Under the pieces are notes generated by a model. The model was not told the origin of the DNA. It made no database searches and was given only the letters and a program-made list of their open reading frames with translations. Source: CAWCAW01 sp963714125 (GTDB taxonomy: Bacteria; Actinomycetota; Acidimicrobiia; Acidimicrobiales; UBA8190). From it: DNA of 64,000 nt. Position numbers and translations under genes: made by a program. This document shows positions 24,088 through 37,100 of this stretch, in pieces; position 1 is the first letter of the stretch, and every line of letters starts with the position of its first letter. The stretch is taken from the NCBI GenBank assembly GCA_963714125.1, contig OY970234.1:992001-1056000 (forward strand). The letters are read 5' to 3'.

Positions 24088-24750
24088 TCAGTGCTCCCGA
24101 GTCCTCCTGCGCCTCCAATAGGTACCCGTTGTCGCTGGGGCTTCAGAGGTGTCCGGCGGCGGGGCGGTTGGTTTGGATTGGGGCCCAACGAGTGGTGGAG
24201 ACGCGACCTCATCCAGTTCTCCCACAAGCGCCCGCGCAAAGTCGTCGGTCGCTGAAATGTGGTGTCGGTATTCAAGGGCGGCATTGATAACGGCGATGTA
24301 TTTGGCACGAACGATTTGATCGTCGTTTACCTCACCGGACCAGGCGACGACGTCGGTCCAGCGCCACAGTCGCTGGCGAGCTCGCACGTGGGATATGGGA
24401 ATCGGGAAGCGCCCGTCCCCCCGTGCCCCCATCGCCAATAGACGAACGCTTTCCCGGGTGCGCCCGAGCCTGTCGGCGATCTCGGCGGCGGTCACGACAT
24501 CATCGGGTTCGACCCGCCTGACGACAAGGCCATCGAGACTTTCAATCGCAGAAATGGCGGATTCGACCGCGTCTCGAAAGCTCACAGCCGGACGATCGAA
24601 ATTTAGAAACCCAGTACCGCGTACGGCGTCGGCGGTGGCATCAATGCATCCCACCTTCCTCAACGCTGCGAACACGTCGGCGGTATTGCCGGCGATCACC
24701 AATGTGAACTGGTGGCGTTCGGCGTCTCCTTGGTTACTCTCCACCGACAT
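24088..24750 (-). CDS. Putative HTH DNA-binding protein
   Basis: The 220-residue protein has an N-terminal alpha/beta segment (about 1-75) and a central helix-turn-helix-like stretch, VTAAEIADRLGRTRESVRLL (about residues 85-105). This is followed by a FPIPISHVRARQRLWRWTDV segment like the wing of excisionase/MerR-type domains. The C-terminal 45 residues are Pro/Thr-rich and end in a basic RRRRTR. ATG 24750 has GGAGGG 6 bases upstream. It stands alone between pilB and the giant Ig-repeat gene and is a possible regulator of either; several inverted repeats lie in its upstream region. The function is not established. Confidence 0.7.
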   Translation of the reverse strand: MSVESNQGDAERHQFTLVIAGNTADVFAALRKVGCIDATADAVRGTGFLNFDRPAVSFRDAVESAISAIESLDGLVVRRVEPDDVVTAAEIADRLGRTRESVRLLAMGARGDGRFPIPISHVRARQRLWRWTDVVAWSGEVNDDQIVRAKYIAVINAALEYRHHISATDDFARALVGELDEVASPPLVGPQSKPTAPPPDTSEAPATTGTYWRRRRTREH

Positions 24751-25150
24751 CGGCGGCCCTCCGGTGAACCACAGCTCATTGTTGATGTTGACAGATTACA
24801 ACAAGGGGGGTTGTCGACGACCCGTCATGGACCTTCCCTACAGGTGGTTCCCGATAGGTGTTGTTGACATTTGCCAACACCGAAATGGGGGCCCGTTGGG
24901 AAGTGTCAACGGACTATCCGGGATCGCGTCCTCGGAAACCGTGAGACCACAGAACCGCGCAATGGTCGTCATTGGGCCGAGGGTTGAGGCCCACAAGCTT
25001 CACCGCTGGCGCCAAGACGCCGTTGTGGAGATTTTGACTTGCTATAGGGAATCTGGTGAGTTGCGTCGTCCACGATTGCGAGCGTGAACCGGCGGAAACC
25101 CCAGGCGCAGGTGATTTTGTCGCGCACCAGTCGGTGATGAGGATCAGACG
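24751..25150. other. Divergent control region with inverted repeats
   Basis: This 400-bp gap separates the HTH gene (-) from the giant surface protein gene (+). It holds three dyads: TTGTTG/CAACAA (24779-24804), imperfect GGTTGTCGACGACC (24809-24822), and GGTGTTG/CAACACC (24857-24881, 11-base loop). These are plausible operator sites for the divergent HTH protein, but no protein-binding evidence exists. No gene is seen. Confidence 0.45.
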
Positions 25151-28100
25151 GTGAGCAATCGTGTGACGATTCGGCGTTGGCGCCGGATCGGCTTGTTGCT
25201 GGCGGCCATGGCCCTTGGGGCAATGTCGGTGCCTGTTTTGACGACGATTGCCGATGCGGCGACGACCACGCCGACCATGGTTGTCGATTACCAGCCGGCC
25301 GCTCCGACACCGGGACAAACGGTGACGTTTACGGCCCACGTGACGGGCACAGGCGGGACCCCGACGGGCACGGTCAACTGGAATATTTACAGTTCGACGG
25401 GCAGCCAGACTTGTGCGACGTCGACGTTGGCCGGCGCCGCCGGAACATCCACCACGACGTGTACTTTCGCAACGGCGACCGCCTCCGCCGAGTACTTCGT
25501 GAGCGCCACTTACAACGGCGAGACGGGGGTGTACAACTCCACGACCAAGGGCAACTACGTGTCCACGGGTTCTGGTTCGACGTCCGGGTGGACGACGTCG
25601 GTTCCCTTCAACGAGTGCCCTACCGTTGGGTACAACACGAGCTGCGGGATCCTGATCGTTCTGAATGCGAGCGGCACGGCCACGATTCTTGCCAACTCGG
25701 CCGAGGGTCCCTATGACGATGATGACGACACCCTCGTCGGAATCTTGAATGATACGGGCAACGCCGTCCCGAGCGTTGAACTGTCATCGACGAGCGAAAA
25801 CATCTTCGGATTCGATGCCGATGGCGCGTGTTCTGACAACACAAGCGACCCAGAGGGTGCAGAGTTCGGACCGACGTGGAAAGTCGGCAACACGTCGGTC
25901 CCTTACGCGGCCACCGGTTGCGCATACGGCAGTTATGGCTATGAAGGCCCAAACGTCAGTTTCTCGGGTATAGCCACCAACGACGACTCGGGCACCGTCA
26001 ACTTCACCGACGGTGGGCTCGCCAACGGCGGCTCCCAATGGTTCACGCTCGAGAACTCGCTGAGCGCGGCAAGCTTCACCGTAGGCCCGGACTTCACCGT
26101 GACAAAGTCCGCCACCCCGAACTCGGTGGCGGCAGGATCCTCCACAGATATCGTGTATACGCTCGCCGCCCACAACATCGGCGGAAATGGGGCCTCGGCC
26201 ACGATCACCGACTCGGCTCCCTCGGGAACCTCCCTTGTCGCCAACTCGGCTACTTGCAACGGGGCTGCCGGCTGCACATTCAGCGTTAACGGGTCGACCG
26301 TGACCTGGACGCTCACGAACGTGGGCCAGGGAATAGCGGATTCGTTGCAGTTCTCCGTGTCCGCCAATGCAAGTGATCCGACAGAGACGATCGAGAACAC
26401 CGCTACCTGGACCGGGTCTGGTTGTGCCACCACAGGCGGGTGCTCGACCAACACAACGGCAACCACGGTCACGAACGGGGCCGCGTTCACAGTGACGAAA
26501 TCAGCGACCTCGACTGTCGTGGCGGGATCAGCCACGGCCATCGCGTATACCATCTCCGTTGAGAACACCGGCACTTCGACATCGACCAGTGCGGTTACGG
26601 TCACGGATGCCGCCCCATCGGGCACCACCTACGTGAGCGGGTCCGCTGCTTGTCCGGCACCGATAGGCAGTTCCACGTGTTCGTTCAGCCTGTCCGGTTC
26701 GTTCATAACCTGGACGATTTCCAGCGGCGTCCCATCGACCACGGGAGGCAACACCTACGTATTGGCGTTTTCGGCAACGGCGAACGCTAGCGACCCGGAG
26801 GAGACGATCACCAACAACGCGTCGTGGACTGGAGCCGGCTGCTCAAACGGGCTTGGGGGCTGCCTGGCGTCGGCATCGACCGTCGTGACGAACAACTCCG
26901 CCTTTCAGGTGACCAAGGCGTCCAGTGTGCCCTCCGTGGCTCCAGGCGGAGAGTTTGGATACACCATCTCCGTCTCGAACACGTCAACCACGGCTGCCTC
27001 AACTGCCCCGGTGACGGTCACTGACTCGGCTCCCGTTGGTACGACCTATGTGAGTGGCTCGGCGGAATGTTCGGCGGCTGTGGGCAACTCCACATGTTCG
27101 GCCAGTGTGTCCGGATCGACCATCACCTGGACGATCTCGAGCGGAGTTCCGGGAACAAATGCTGGGGGCTCGTATTCCCTGACCTTCTCGGTCACGGCTA
27201 ACGCCAATGATCCAGCCGAAACCATCACCAACACCGCCACGTGGAGTGGTCCGGGGTGTGGGGATAGCGGTGGATGTCCGGCGTACGCCGAGACGTCGAT
27301 CAGCTCCAACACCCCTTCGAACGTCGTGACGAACTCGTCGGCACCCAGCTTGGGCTCACAAGTGACGTTCACCGACACCGTGACCGGACCGAGCGGGGAC
27401 CCGACACCATCAGGAGCGGTCACGTGGACAGTGACCGGACCAACCGGCGCTCTTTCTTGCACTAACTCGGGCTCCGCGGCGCTGGCTGGGTCAGGCAACT
27501 CAGCCACGGCAACGTGCACAATCACACCCTCAAGCGCCGGTACGTACTCGGCACAGACGGCGGTGGCGGCCGATTCGTTCTACACGGCCTCGAACTCCAG
27601 TGCTGACTCGTTCACTGTTTACGCTGTGTCCGCACCCACAAATGCAGTCACCTATGCGCCAGCGTCGCCAACACTGGGCCAGCAGGTGACGTTCACGGAC
27701 ACGCTGACGGGTCAAACGGGTGAAACCGCTCCCACCGGAACCGTCACGTGGTCGGTCAACACTCCGACGGGGTCAGCGTCTTGCGCCAACTCTGGCTCGA
27801 CCGCTCTAACGGGTTCAGGAAACGTCGCCACGGCCACCTGCGTGATCGACCTACCCAATGAAGGTAACTACTCGGCGACGGCAACCTATAGCGGAGACTC
27901 CAACTACAGCGGTAACTCAAGTCCCCCTGACAGCCTCTCGGTCGCCATGGCCACTCCGACCGTCGTCGTCACAAACTCGGCCAATCCGACCCTGGGTTCG
28001 AACGTCACGCTTACCGTCACGGTCACGGGGCCTGACGGCTCGACCACGCCGACCGGAACGGTCACCTGGACAGTCAACGGGCCCTCGGGAAGCATCTCGT

Positions 28101-31100
28101 GTCCCTCCGGGTCCATAAGTCCGGGCGGTACTGGCAGCTCGGCCACGGCAACCTGCATGATCAGTGCGTCCGCAGCGGGGACGTACACAGCCAGTGCCGC
28201 CTACAGCGGGGATGGGAATTTCAACGCAGCCAGTAGCTCCACCGACACGTTCTCACCCGCCGGCGGTGCCACTCAGCTCGCGGTGACATCCGAACCGCCT
28301 TCGAGTTCTCAGGCTGGTTCCTCGTTCTCCTTGCAGGTCTCCGAAGAAGACTCCGCCGGCAACGTGGTGACGACCGATTCGTCCACCCAAGTCGGCCTTG
28401 CCCTGCTGGCCAACCCCGATAGTTCCAATCTGACCTGCACCAATTCGGGAGGGGCAACGGCAACCCTGTCAAACGGGGTGGCCACATTCACCTGTTGGAT
28501 GAACGTGGCAGGCACGGGATACACCCTGCAGGCCACCAGTGGCAGCTTGACGTCGGCGACCACGAATCCGTTCAACATCACAGCTGGGACCGCGACCCAA
28601 CTCGTTTTCACCGGGGAGCCTCCTTCCAGCACCACGGCCGGCACCGCTTTCTCGGTCACCGTGCAGGTGGAGGACGCCTATGGCAACCCTGTGTCGGACA
28701 GCGGGGTTTCGGTCAGCCTCACCACGTCACCGTCCACCACCATTAGTGGCACTACGACAGCCGCAACTGGCTCGTCCGGTTCGGTGACCTTTGGCGGGAT
28801 ATCCATCGGGGCCGCGAATACGTACAACCTGCTCGCCAACGGTGGGGGTCTTGGTCAAGGAACAAGCTCGCAGGTCACGATCACCGTGGCCGGTGCCAGC
28901 CAGCTCATTCTCAACCCTCAACCCGGAGCCTCAACGGCTGGTTCGGCAGTCACCGGCACTCCCACGGTGGAGGTGTTGGACTCCTCCGGCAATGGGGTCA
29001 GTGGCGTCACTGTGACGGTCGCCATCGCCAGCGGACCTACGGGCGGGGCGCTTACATCGGGTTCAACGACGAGTGTCCAGACCAACAGCAGCGGTCTGGC
29101 GGTGTTCTCGAATCTGGTGCTCGACACCGCCGGCACCTACACATTGACGTTCGCATCATCGGGACTCGCCTCGGTGACGAGCAACTCTTTTGCGGTCAGC
29201 GCGGCGGCACCAAGCACCGTCACGATCTCCACGCAGCCAACAGCTTCCACGGCGGGATCGCCGGTGAACGGTCCTCCGGCGGTGACGGTCAAGGATGTCT
29301 ACGGCAACGTGGTCAGCGGGGCAACAGTCACCGTGGCCATCAACAGCAGCCCATCGGGAGCGACCTTCGACCCCTCAGCGACGACGACGGTTACCACTGG
29401 CAGCAACGGGGTGGCGACGTTCTCCAACGTGATTCTCGACACCGTCGGCTCATACACGTTGAAGTTCACGACAGGTTTGATCACCTCGGTGGCCACCAGT
29501 AGCTTCGCCGTGGCCGCGGCACCTGCCAGCCAGTTCGTGATCACCTCAACTCCGGTCACGGGCCCAACCTCGACCAAGGCCACTCTTGCCATCACGGTGA
29601 CCCTCGAGGACGCCTTCGGCAACGCCATCAATGCCACGGCGACCACGACCGTGAACCTCAGCACGACCTCGTCGGGTGGGTACTTCGCCACCACGTCGGG
29701 CGGCTCACACTCGACGACGGCCACCATCGCCAGGAATGCGTCGAGCGTCACCTTCTACTACGGGGACACCACGGCCGGAAGCCCGACGATCCAGGTCTCT
29801 ATTAACAGTGGTGCCTACCAGAATGGCACCCAAGCCGAGACAATCTTCGGAACCTTCACTGTTTCAGCCCCCAGCACTGCGACAGCAGGCACCTCCTTCT
29901 CGGTCACTCTCACAGCGGTGTCGTCTACCGGCGCCACGGCGACCGGGTACAGCGGGACCGAAGCGATCACGTTCTCCGGACCGGCCTCCAGCCCCGGCGG
30001 GACGGCCCCGACATATCCGGCCAACGTCGTCTTCACCAACGGCGTGGGAACCGCCACCATCACTCTGTACGACGCCCAGGCAGCAACCTTGACGGCCACG
30101 CAAGGGACCGCCGCCGGGTCGGCCAGCATCGCGGTAGCAGCCACGACAGCCAGCAAGCTGGCGTTCACAACGCAGCCTGTCGGTGGCGTCACCGAAGGAA
30201 CGGCCTTCGCAACCCAGCCCCAGGTAAGTGTCGAGGACACCTATGGCAACACGGTGACAGGGTCGTCGGTGTCGATCTCCCTCGCCGTTGACGTCTACAC
30301 CGCCGGCAACGGCGGCACTACCCAGGGGACACTGAGCTGCCCGACGAGCACCACCACCGTGGCGGCCGTCTCGGGAGTGGCCACCTTCGCAGGATGTGAG
30401 ATCACCGGCAACGCTGCTGATGGCTCCTACACGTTCCAAGCCTCGAGCAGCGGCCTGACCATCACACCGGCCTCTTCGGCGGTCACCATCGTGCCCGGCA
30501 CGGCCACGCAGCTGCTGTTCAGCACCGAGCCCGGTGGCAGCGTGACCGAAGGCACCGCATTCACTCAGCCCAAGGTCACCATCGAGGATGCCAACAACAA
30601 CGTGGTCACCACCTCGACCTCGGCGGTGACACTGCAGATCGACGTCTACACGGCTGGCAACGGCGGGACCACCCAGGGGACGCTGAGCTGCACCACCAAC
30701 CCGGTGACGCCCACTTTGGGAGTGGCCACCTTTACGGCATGCAAGATCAGCGGCACCGCCGCCGACGGCACATACACCTTTGAGGCCACCACCACGACGC
30801 CCAGTCTGACTTCGGCGGCGTCCTCAAGCGTCTCTATCGTGTCAGGCACGGCCACCAAGTTGGTCTTCACGATCCAGCCCGGTGGCAGCGTCACCGAGGG
30901 CACAGCTTTCACGCAGCCTCAGGTGAGCGTGGAGGACGCCAACAGCAACGTCGTGACGGGATCGTCGGCGTCGATCACCCTGGCCATCGATGTCTACACG
31001 GCCGGCAACGGCGGTACGACCAAGGGCACGCTCAGTTGCACCACCAACCCGGTGGCGGCCAGCTCGGGAGTGGCCACCTTCGCCGGGTGTGAGATCACCG

Positions 31101-34100
31101 GTACCGCCGCCGATGGCACCTATACATTCCAAGCCTCGGGCACGGGCCTGACCATCACACCGGCATCGTCGACCGTCACCATCGTGGCCAGCACGGCCAC
31201 CAAGTTGGCCTTCACCATCCAGCCCGGTGGCAGCGTGGCTGAAGGCACGGCCTTCACGCAGCCTCAGGTGAGTGTGGAGGACGCTAACGGCAACGTCGTG
31301 ACGGGATCCTCGGCCTCGATCTCCCTTGCCGTCGACGTCTACACCGCCGGCAACGGCGGCACGACCCAGGGAACACTGAGTTGCCCGACGAGCACCACCA
31401 CCGTCACGGCCGTCTCGGGAGTGGCCACCTTCGCAGGCTGTGAGATCACCGGCACTGCCGCCGATGGCACCTACACATTCCAAGCCTCGAGTAGCGGGCT
31501 CACCATCACACCGGCATCATCGACCGTCACCATCGTGGCCGGCACGGCCACGCAGCTGCTGTTCAGCACCGAGCCCGGTGGCAGCGTGGCTGAAGGCACA
31601 GCCTTCACCCAGCCCCAGGTCACCATCGAGGACGCCAACAACAACGTCGTCACCACCTCGAGCCCGGCCGTGACACTGCACGTCGACGTCTACACGGCCG
31701 GCAACGGCGGGACCACCCAGGGCACGCTCACCTGCACTACCAACCCGGTGACGCCGACCTTGGGGGTGGCCACCTTCGCCGGCTGTGCCATTAGCGGCAC
31801 GGCGGCGGCCGGGAGCTACACCTTCGACGCCACCACCACCACGCCGGCTCTCACGTCGGCGGCATCATCGAGTGTCTCTATCGTGGCCGGCACGGCCACC
31901 AAGGTCGTCTTCACGGTCCAGCCCGGTGGCAGCGTGACTGAGGGCGTGGCCTTCACCCAGCCTCAGGTGAGCGTCGAGGACACCAACAGCAACGTGGTGA
32001 CGGGATCCTCGGCTTCGATCTCCCTCGCCATTGACGTCTATACAGCCGGCAACGGCGGGACGACCCAGGGCACACTGGGCTGCACCACCAACCCGGTGAC
32101 AGCCACCTCGGGAGTGGCCACATTCGCGGGATGTGCCATCACTGGCAACGCCGCCGATGGCAGCTACACATTCCAAGCCTCGAGCAGCGGCCTGACCATC
32201 ACACCGGCATCGTCGGCGGTGGCGATCGTGGCCGGCACGGCCACGCAGCTGCTCTTCAGTACCGAGCCCGGCGGCAGCGTCACCGAAGGCACCGCATTCA
32301 CTCAGCCCAAGGTCACCATCGAGGACGCCAACAACAACGTGGTCACCACCTCGACCTCGGCGGTGACACTGCACGTCGACGTCTACACGGCCGGCAACGG
32401 CGGGACCACCCAGGGCACGCTCACCTGCACTACCAACCCGGTGACGCCCACCTTGGGGGTGGCCACCTTCGCCGGCTGTGCCATTAGCGGCACGGCGGCG
32501 GCCGGGAGCTACACCCTCGACGCCACGACGGCGACGCCAAGTCTCACTTCGGCGGCATCGTCGACCGTCACCATCGTGGCCGGCACGGCCACGCAGCTGC
32601 TGTTCAGCACCGAGCCCGGTGGCAGCGTGGCTGAAGGCACAGCCTTCACCCAGCCCCAGGTCACCATCGAGGACGCCAACAACAACGTCGTCACCACCTC
32701 GAGCCCGGCCGTGACACTGCACGTCGACGTCTACACGGCCGGCAACGGCGGGACCACCCAGGGCACGCTCACCTGCACTACCAACCCGGTGACGCCGACC
32801 TTGGGGGTGGCCACCTTCGCCGGCTGTGCCATTAGCGGCACGGCGGCGGCCGGGAGCTACACCTTCGACGCCACCACCACCACGCCGGCTCTCACGTCGG
32901 CGGCATCATCGAGTGTCTCTATCGTGGCCGGCACGGCCACCAAGGTCGTCTTCACGGTCCAGCCCGGTGGCAGCGTGACTGAGGGCGTGGCCTTCACCCA
33001 GCCTCAGGTGAGCGTCGAGGACACCAACAGCAACGTGGTGACGGGATCCTCGGCTTCGATCTCCCTCGCCATTGACGTCTATACAGCCGGCAACGGCGGG
33101 ACGACCCAGGGCACACTGGGCTGCACCACCAACCCGGTGACAGCCACCTCGGGAGTGGCCACATTCGCGGGATGTGCCATCACTGGCAACGCCGCCGATG
33201 GCAGCTACACATTCCAAGCCTCGAGCAGCGGCCTGACCATCACACCGGCATCGTCGGCGGTGGCGATCGTGGCCGGCACGGCCACGCAGCTGCTCTTCAG
33301 TACCGAGCCCGGCGGCAGCGTCACCGAAGGCACCGCATTCACTCAGCCCAAGGTCACCATCGAGGACGCCAACAACAACGTGGTCACCACCTCGACCTCG
33401 GCGGTGACACTGCACGTCGACGTCTACACGGCCGGCAACGGCGGGACCACCCAGGGCACGCTCACCTGCACTACCAACCCGGTGACGCCCACCTTGGGGG
33501 TGGCCACCTTCGCCGGCTGTGCCATTAGCGGCACGGCGGCGGCCGGGAGCTACACCCTCGACGCCACGACGGCGACGCCAAGTCTCACTTCGGCGGCATC
33601 ATCGACCGTCACCATCGTGGCCGGCACGGCCACCAAGTTGGCTTTCACGGTCCAGCCCGGCGGCAGCGTGACCGAAGGCGCTGCCTTCACGCAGCCTCAG
33701 GTGAGCGTGGAGGACAGCAACGGGAACGTGGTGACGGGATCGTCAGCCTCGATCTCCCTCGCCATCGACGTCTACACGGCCGGCAACGGCGGGACGACCA
33801 AAGGCACGCTTAGCTGCCCGACGAGTACCACCACCGTGGCGGCCATCTCGGGGGTGGCCACCTTCGCAGGCTGTGAGATCACCGGCAACGCCGCCGACGG
33901 CACCTACACGTTCCAAGCCTCGGGCAGCGGCCTGACCATCACGCCGGCGTCTTCGGTCGTGGCGATCGTGGCGGGCACGGCCACCCAACTGCTCTTCAGT
34001 ACCGAGCCCGGCGGCAGTGTCACCGAAGGCACCGCATTCACCCAGCCCAAGGTCACCATCGAGGACGCCAACAACAACGTGGTCACCACCTCGACCTCGG

Positions 34101-37100
34101 CGGTGACACTACAGATCGACGTCTACACCGCCGGAAACGGCGGGACCACCCAGGGCACGCTCACCTGCACCACCAACCCGGCGACGCCCACTTTGGGAGT
34201 GGCCACCTTTGCGGGCTGTGCCATTAGCGGCAGCGCGGCCGCCGGCACCTACACCTTGGACGCCACCACCACGACGCCAAGCCTGACGTCGGCAGCGTCT
34301 TCGACCGTGACCATCGTGGCCGGCACGGCCACGCAACTGCTGTTCAGCGTCCAGCCGAGCGGCAGCGTGACCGAAGGCACGGCCTTCTCGCAGCCTCAGG
34401 TCACCATCGAGGACGCCAACAACAACATCGTCACCACCTCGACCGCGGCGGTGACGCTGCACGTCGACGTCTACACGGCCGGCAACGGCGGGAGCACCCA
34501 GGGCACGCTCACCTGCACCACGAACCCGGTGACGCCCACTTTGGGAGTGGCCACCTTTGCGGGCTGTGCCATCAGCGGCACGGCGGCGGCGGGGAGCTAC
34601 ACCTTCGACGCCACCACGACGACGCCAAGCCTGACGTCGGCGGCATCTTCCAGTGTCTCGATCGTGGCCGGCACGGCCACCACGGTCACGATCACCACCG
34701 AGCCCGGCAATTTCTCCGCAGGGGGATCGACCACGGTGGTAGCGACCGCCAAGGACGCCAACGGCAACGTGGCCACCAACGGCAGTGGCTCAGTGACCTT
34801 GACGCAGACCTCCGGCCCGGGGGCCACCTTCACAGGCTTTGGAGCCACCGCGCTGTCGAGTGGCACGGCCACCTTCACCATTTCGACGACGACGGCCGGC
34901 AGCTACACCATCACCGCCCATGACGGTTCGATCAACTCCGTCGCGTCGACCTCGTTCACGGTGGCGCCGGGTGTCGCCACCGCCTTCACGATCGCAACCA
35001 TCGCCAACCAGACGGCGGGCACCTCCTTCCCTGTCACCATCACCGCCGTCGACCAATACGGCAACACCGCCACGAGCTACGCCAACAGCCAGGTGATCAC
35101 GTTCACGGGCCCATTGATGAGCCCTAACTTCACGAGCCCGATCTACCCGGCAACGGTCAGTTTCTCGGGTGGCATCGGCAGCGCCACGATCACGCTGTAT
35201 GACGCCGTGAGCACGACGCTCACGGCCAGCCAGGGCTCGCTCACCGGCACATCGAACAGTTTCTCCGTGGCTCCGCTGGCGGCCAACGCGTTCTGGTTCA
35301 CCCCCATCACACCCTCGACGGCGACAGCTGGGACCGCCTTCAACCTCACCATGTCGGCCGTGGACCTCTACGGAAACGTGGCTACGAGCTTCACGGGCAC
35401 CAAGGCGTTCAGCATCTCCGGTGGCGCGGCGAGCCCCAGTGGTGCGTTGCCGAGCTATCCGACGTCCGTGTCCTTCGTCAGTGGGGTGGGCACGGCGACG
35501 ATCACGCTGGTCCAAACCGGGAGCCTGACGCTTACGTTGACCGCCACGCAGAGCTCGATCACCGGCACCTACGCACTGTCGGTGGGGTCGGGTGTGGTGA
35601 GTTCGCTCACCATCAGCATCCCGCCCGCCGGATTCGCGGTCGGAGGCTCGACGAGCGTGGTGGTTACCGCCTACGACGCTGACGGCAACGTGGCCATCAC
35701 CCCGTCCGATGGCATCGCGCTGACGTCGGCGGGAGTGTTTAACGGAGAGGGTCCCGTGACGTTGTCGAACGGGACGGCCAGCTTCACCATCTCATCCACC
35801 TTGGCGGGGACGTTCACGGTCACCGCGCATGACGGGTCGATCGCCTCGGCAGCGTCCAACCAGTTCACCGTCACACCGGGGCCGGCGAGTTCCTTTGCGG
35901 TCACAGTGGTCGGAAGTCCGACGGCGGGCACCCCCTTCAATGTCACCATCACCGCCCTCGACGTCTACGGCAACACCGCCACCAGCTATAGCTCCAGCCA
36001 GACCGTCACCTTCTCAGGACCCCTGAGCAGTCCAGGCGGAACGCCGCCGAATTACACCGAGCCCGTCTCGTTCTCGGGCGGGGTGGGCACTGCCTCAGTC
36101 ACGCTGGATGATGCCCAGGCGACGACGATCACCGCCGGGCAAGGCTCTCTGACCGGAACGTCGACCAGTTTCACGGTCGCCCCAGGCGCGGTGAGCTCAC
36201 TGACGTTCGCCATCGAGCCCACGGGCTTCACCGCAGGCAACGCCACCACGGTGTCGGTCACGGCGTATGACGCCTACGGAAACCTCGCCACCAACGCGAC
36301 GTCGGGCGTAACGCTTACGCCGTCGTCGGGAACTTTCACGGGCACCGGTCCGGTGGCTCTGTCGGGCGGCACGGCGACGTTCACCATTTCGACCACTGGT
36401 GTCGGGCCCTACACGGTCACGGCCCAAGACGGCGCCGTGGCTTCGACGGCCTCCAACTCGTTCACCGTGACCCCTGCCGCCGGCCAGGTGCTGTGGGTGA
36501 CCGAGCCCGGGCCGTCCACGGCGGGGAGCACCATCACCGGCCCACCGACCCTGGTGGTGCAGGACCAGTACGGCAACCCCGTAAGCGGCGTCACGGTGAC
36601 GCTCACCTTGAGCACTCTGTCGTTCGCATCGGGGACCACGAGTGTCGTCACCGGCCTCAATGGCCGAGCAGTGTTCTCCAACCTTGTCATCGACGCGGCG
36701 GGGAGCTACTGGATCACGGCCCAGAGTCCCAACTTCACATCTGCCCCGTCCTCGACGTTCACAGTCGCCCCCACCACAGTGAGCTCTCTCGCCATCACCA
36801 GTCAGCCGAACAACTTCGGCGCCGGGGGCTCGACGACGGTGACGGTCACCGCCTATGACACCTACGGCAACGTGGCCACCAACGTCACCGACGCCATCAC
36901 TCTGACCTCGTCGGGCTCCTTCACCGGTTTGGGTCCGGTGGCTCTGTCGGGTGGTACGGCCACCTTCACCATCTCGACGACAGCGGTGGGGAACTACACG
37001 GTCACCGCCAACGACGCCGCAATCGCTTCGGCACCGTCCAACTCCTTTACCGTGTCGCCGGGCGGCGTGAAGTCGCTCACCATCACGGCCGAGCCGTCTG

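Noticed and set aside
23756..24118. 120-residue - strand open frame upstream of pilB
   Set aside because: No ribosome site, no domain, and amino-acid use unlike the neighbours.
30149..34675. CRISPR or other non-coding repeat array
   Set aside because: The repeats are about 345 bp, in frame and encode Ig-like domains without short spacers.
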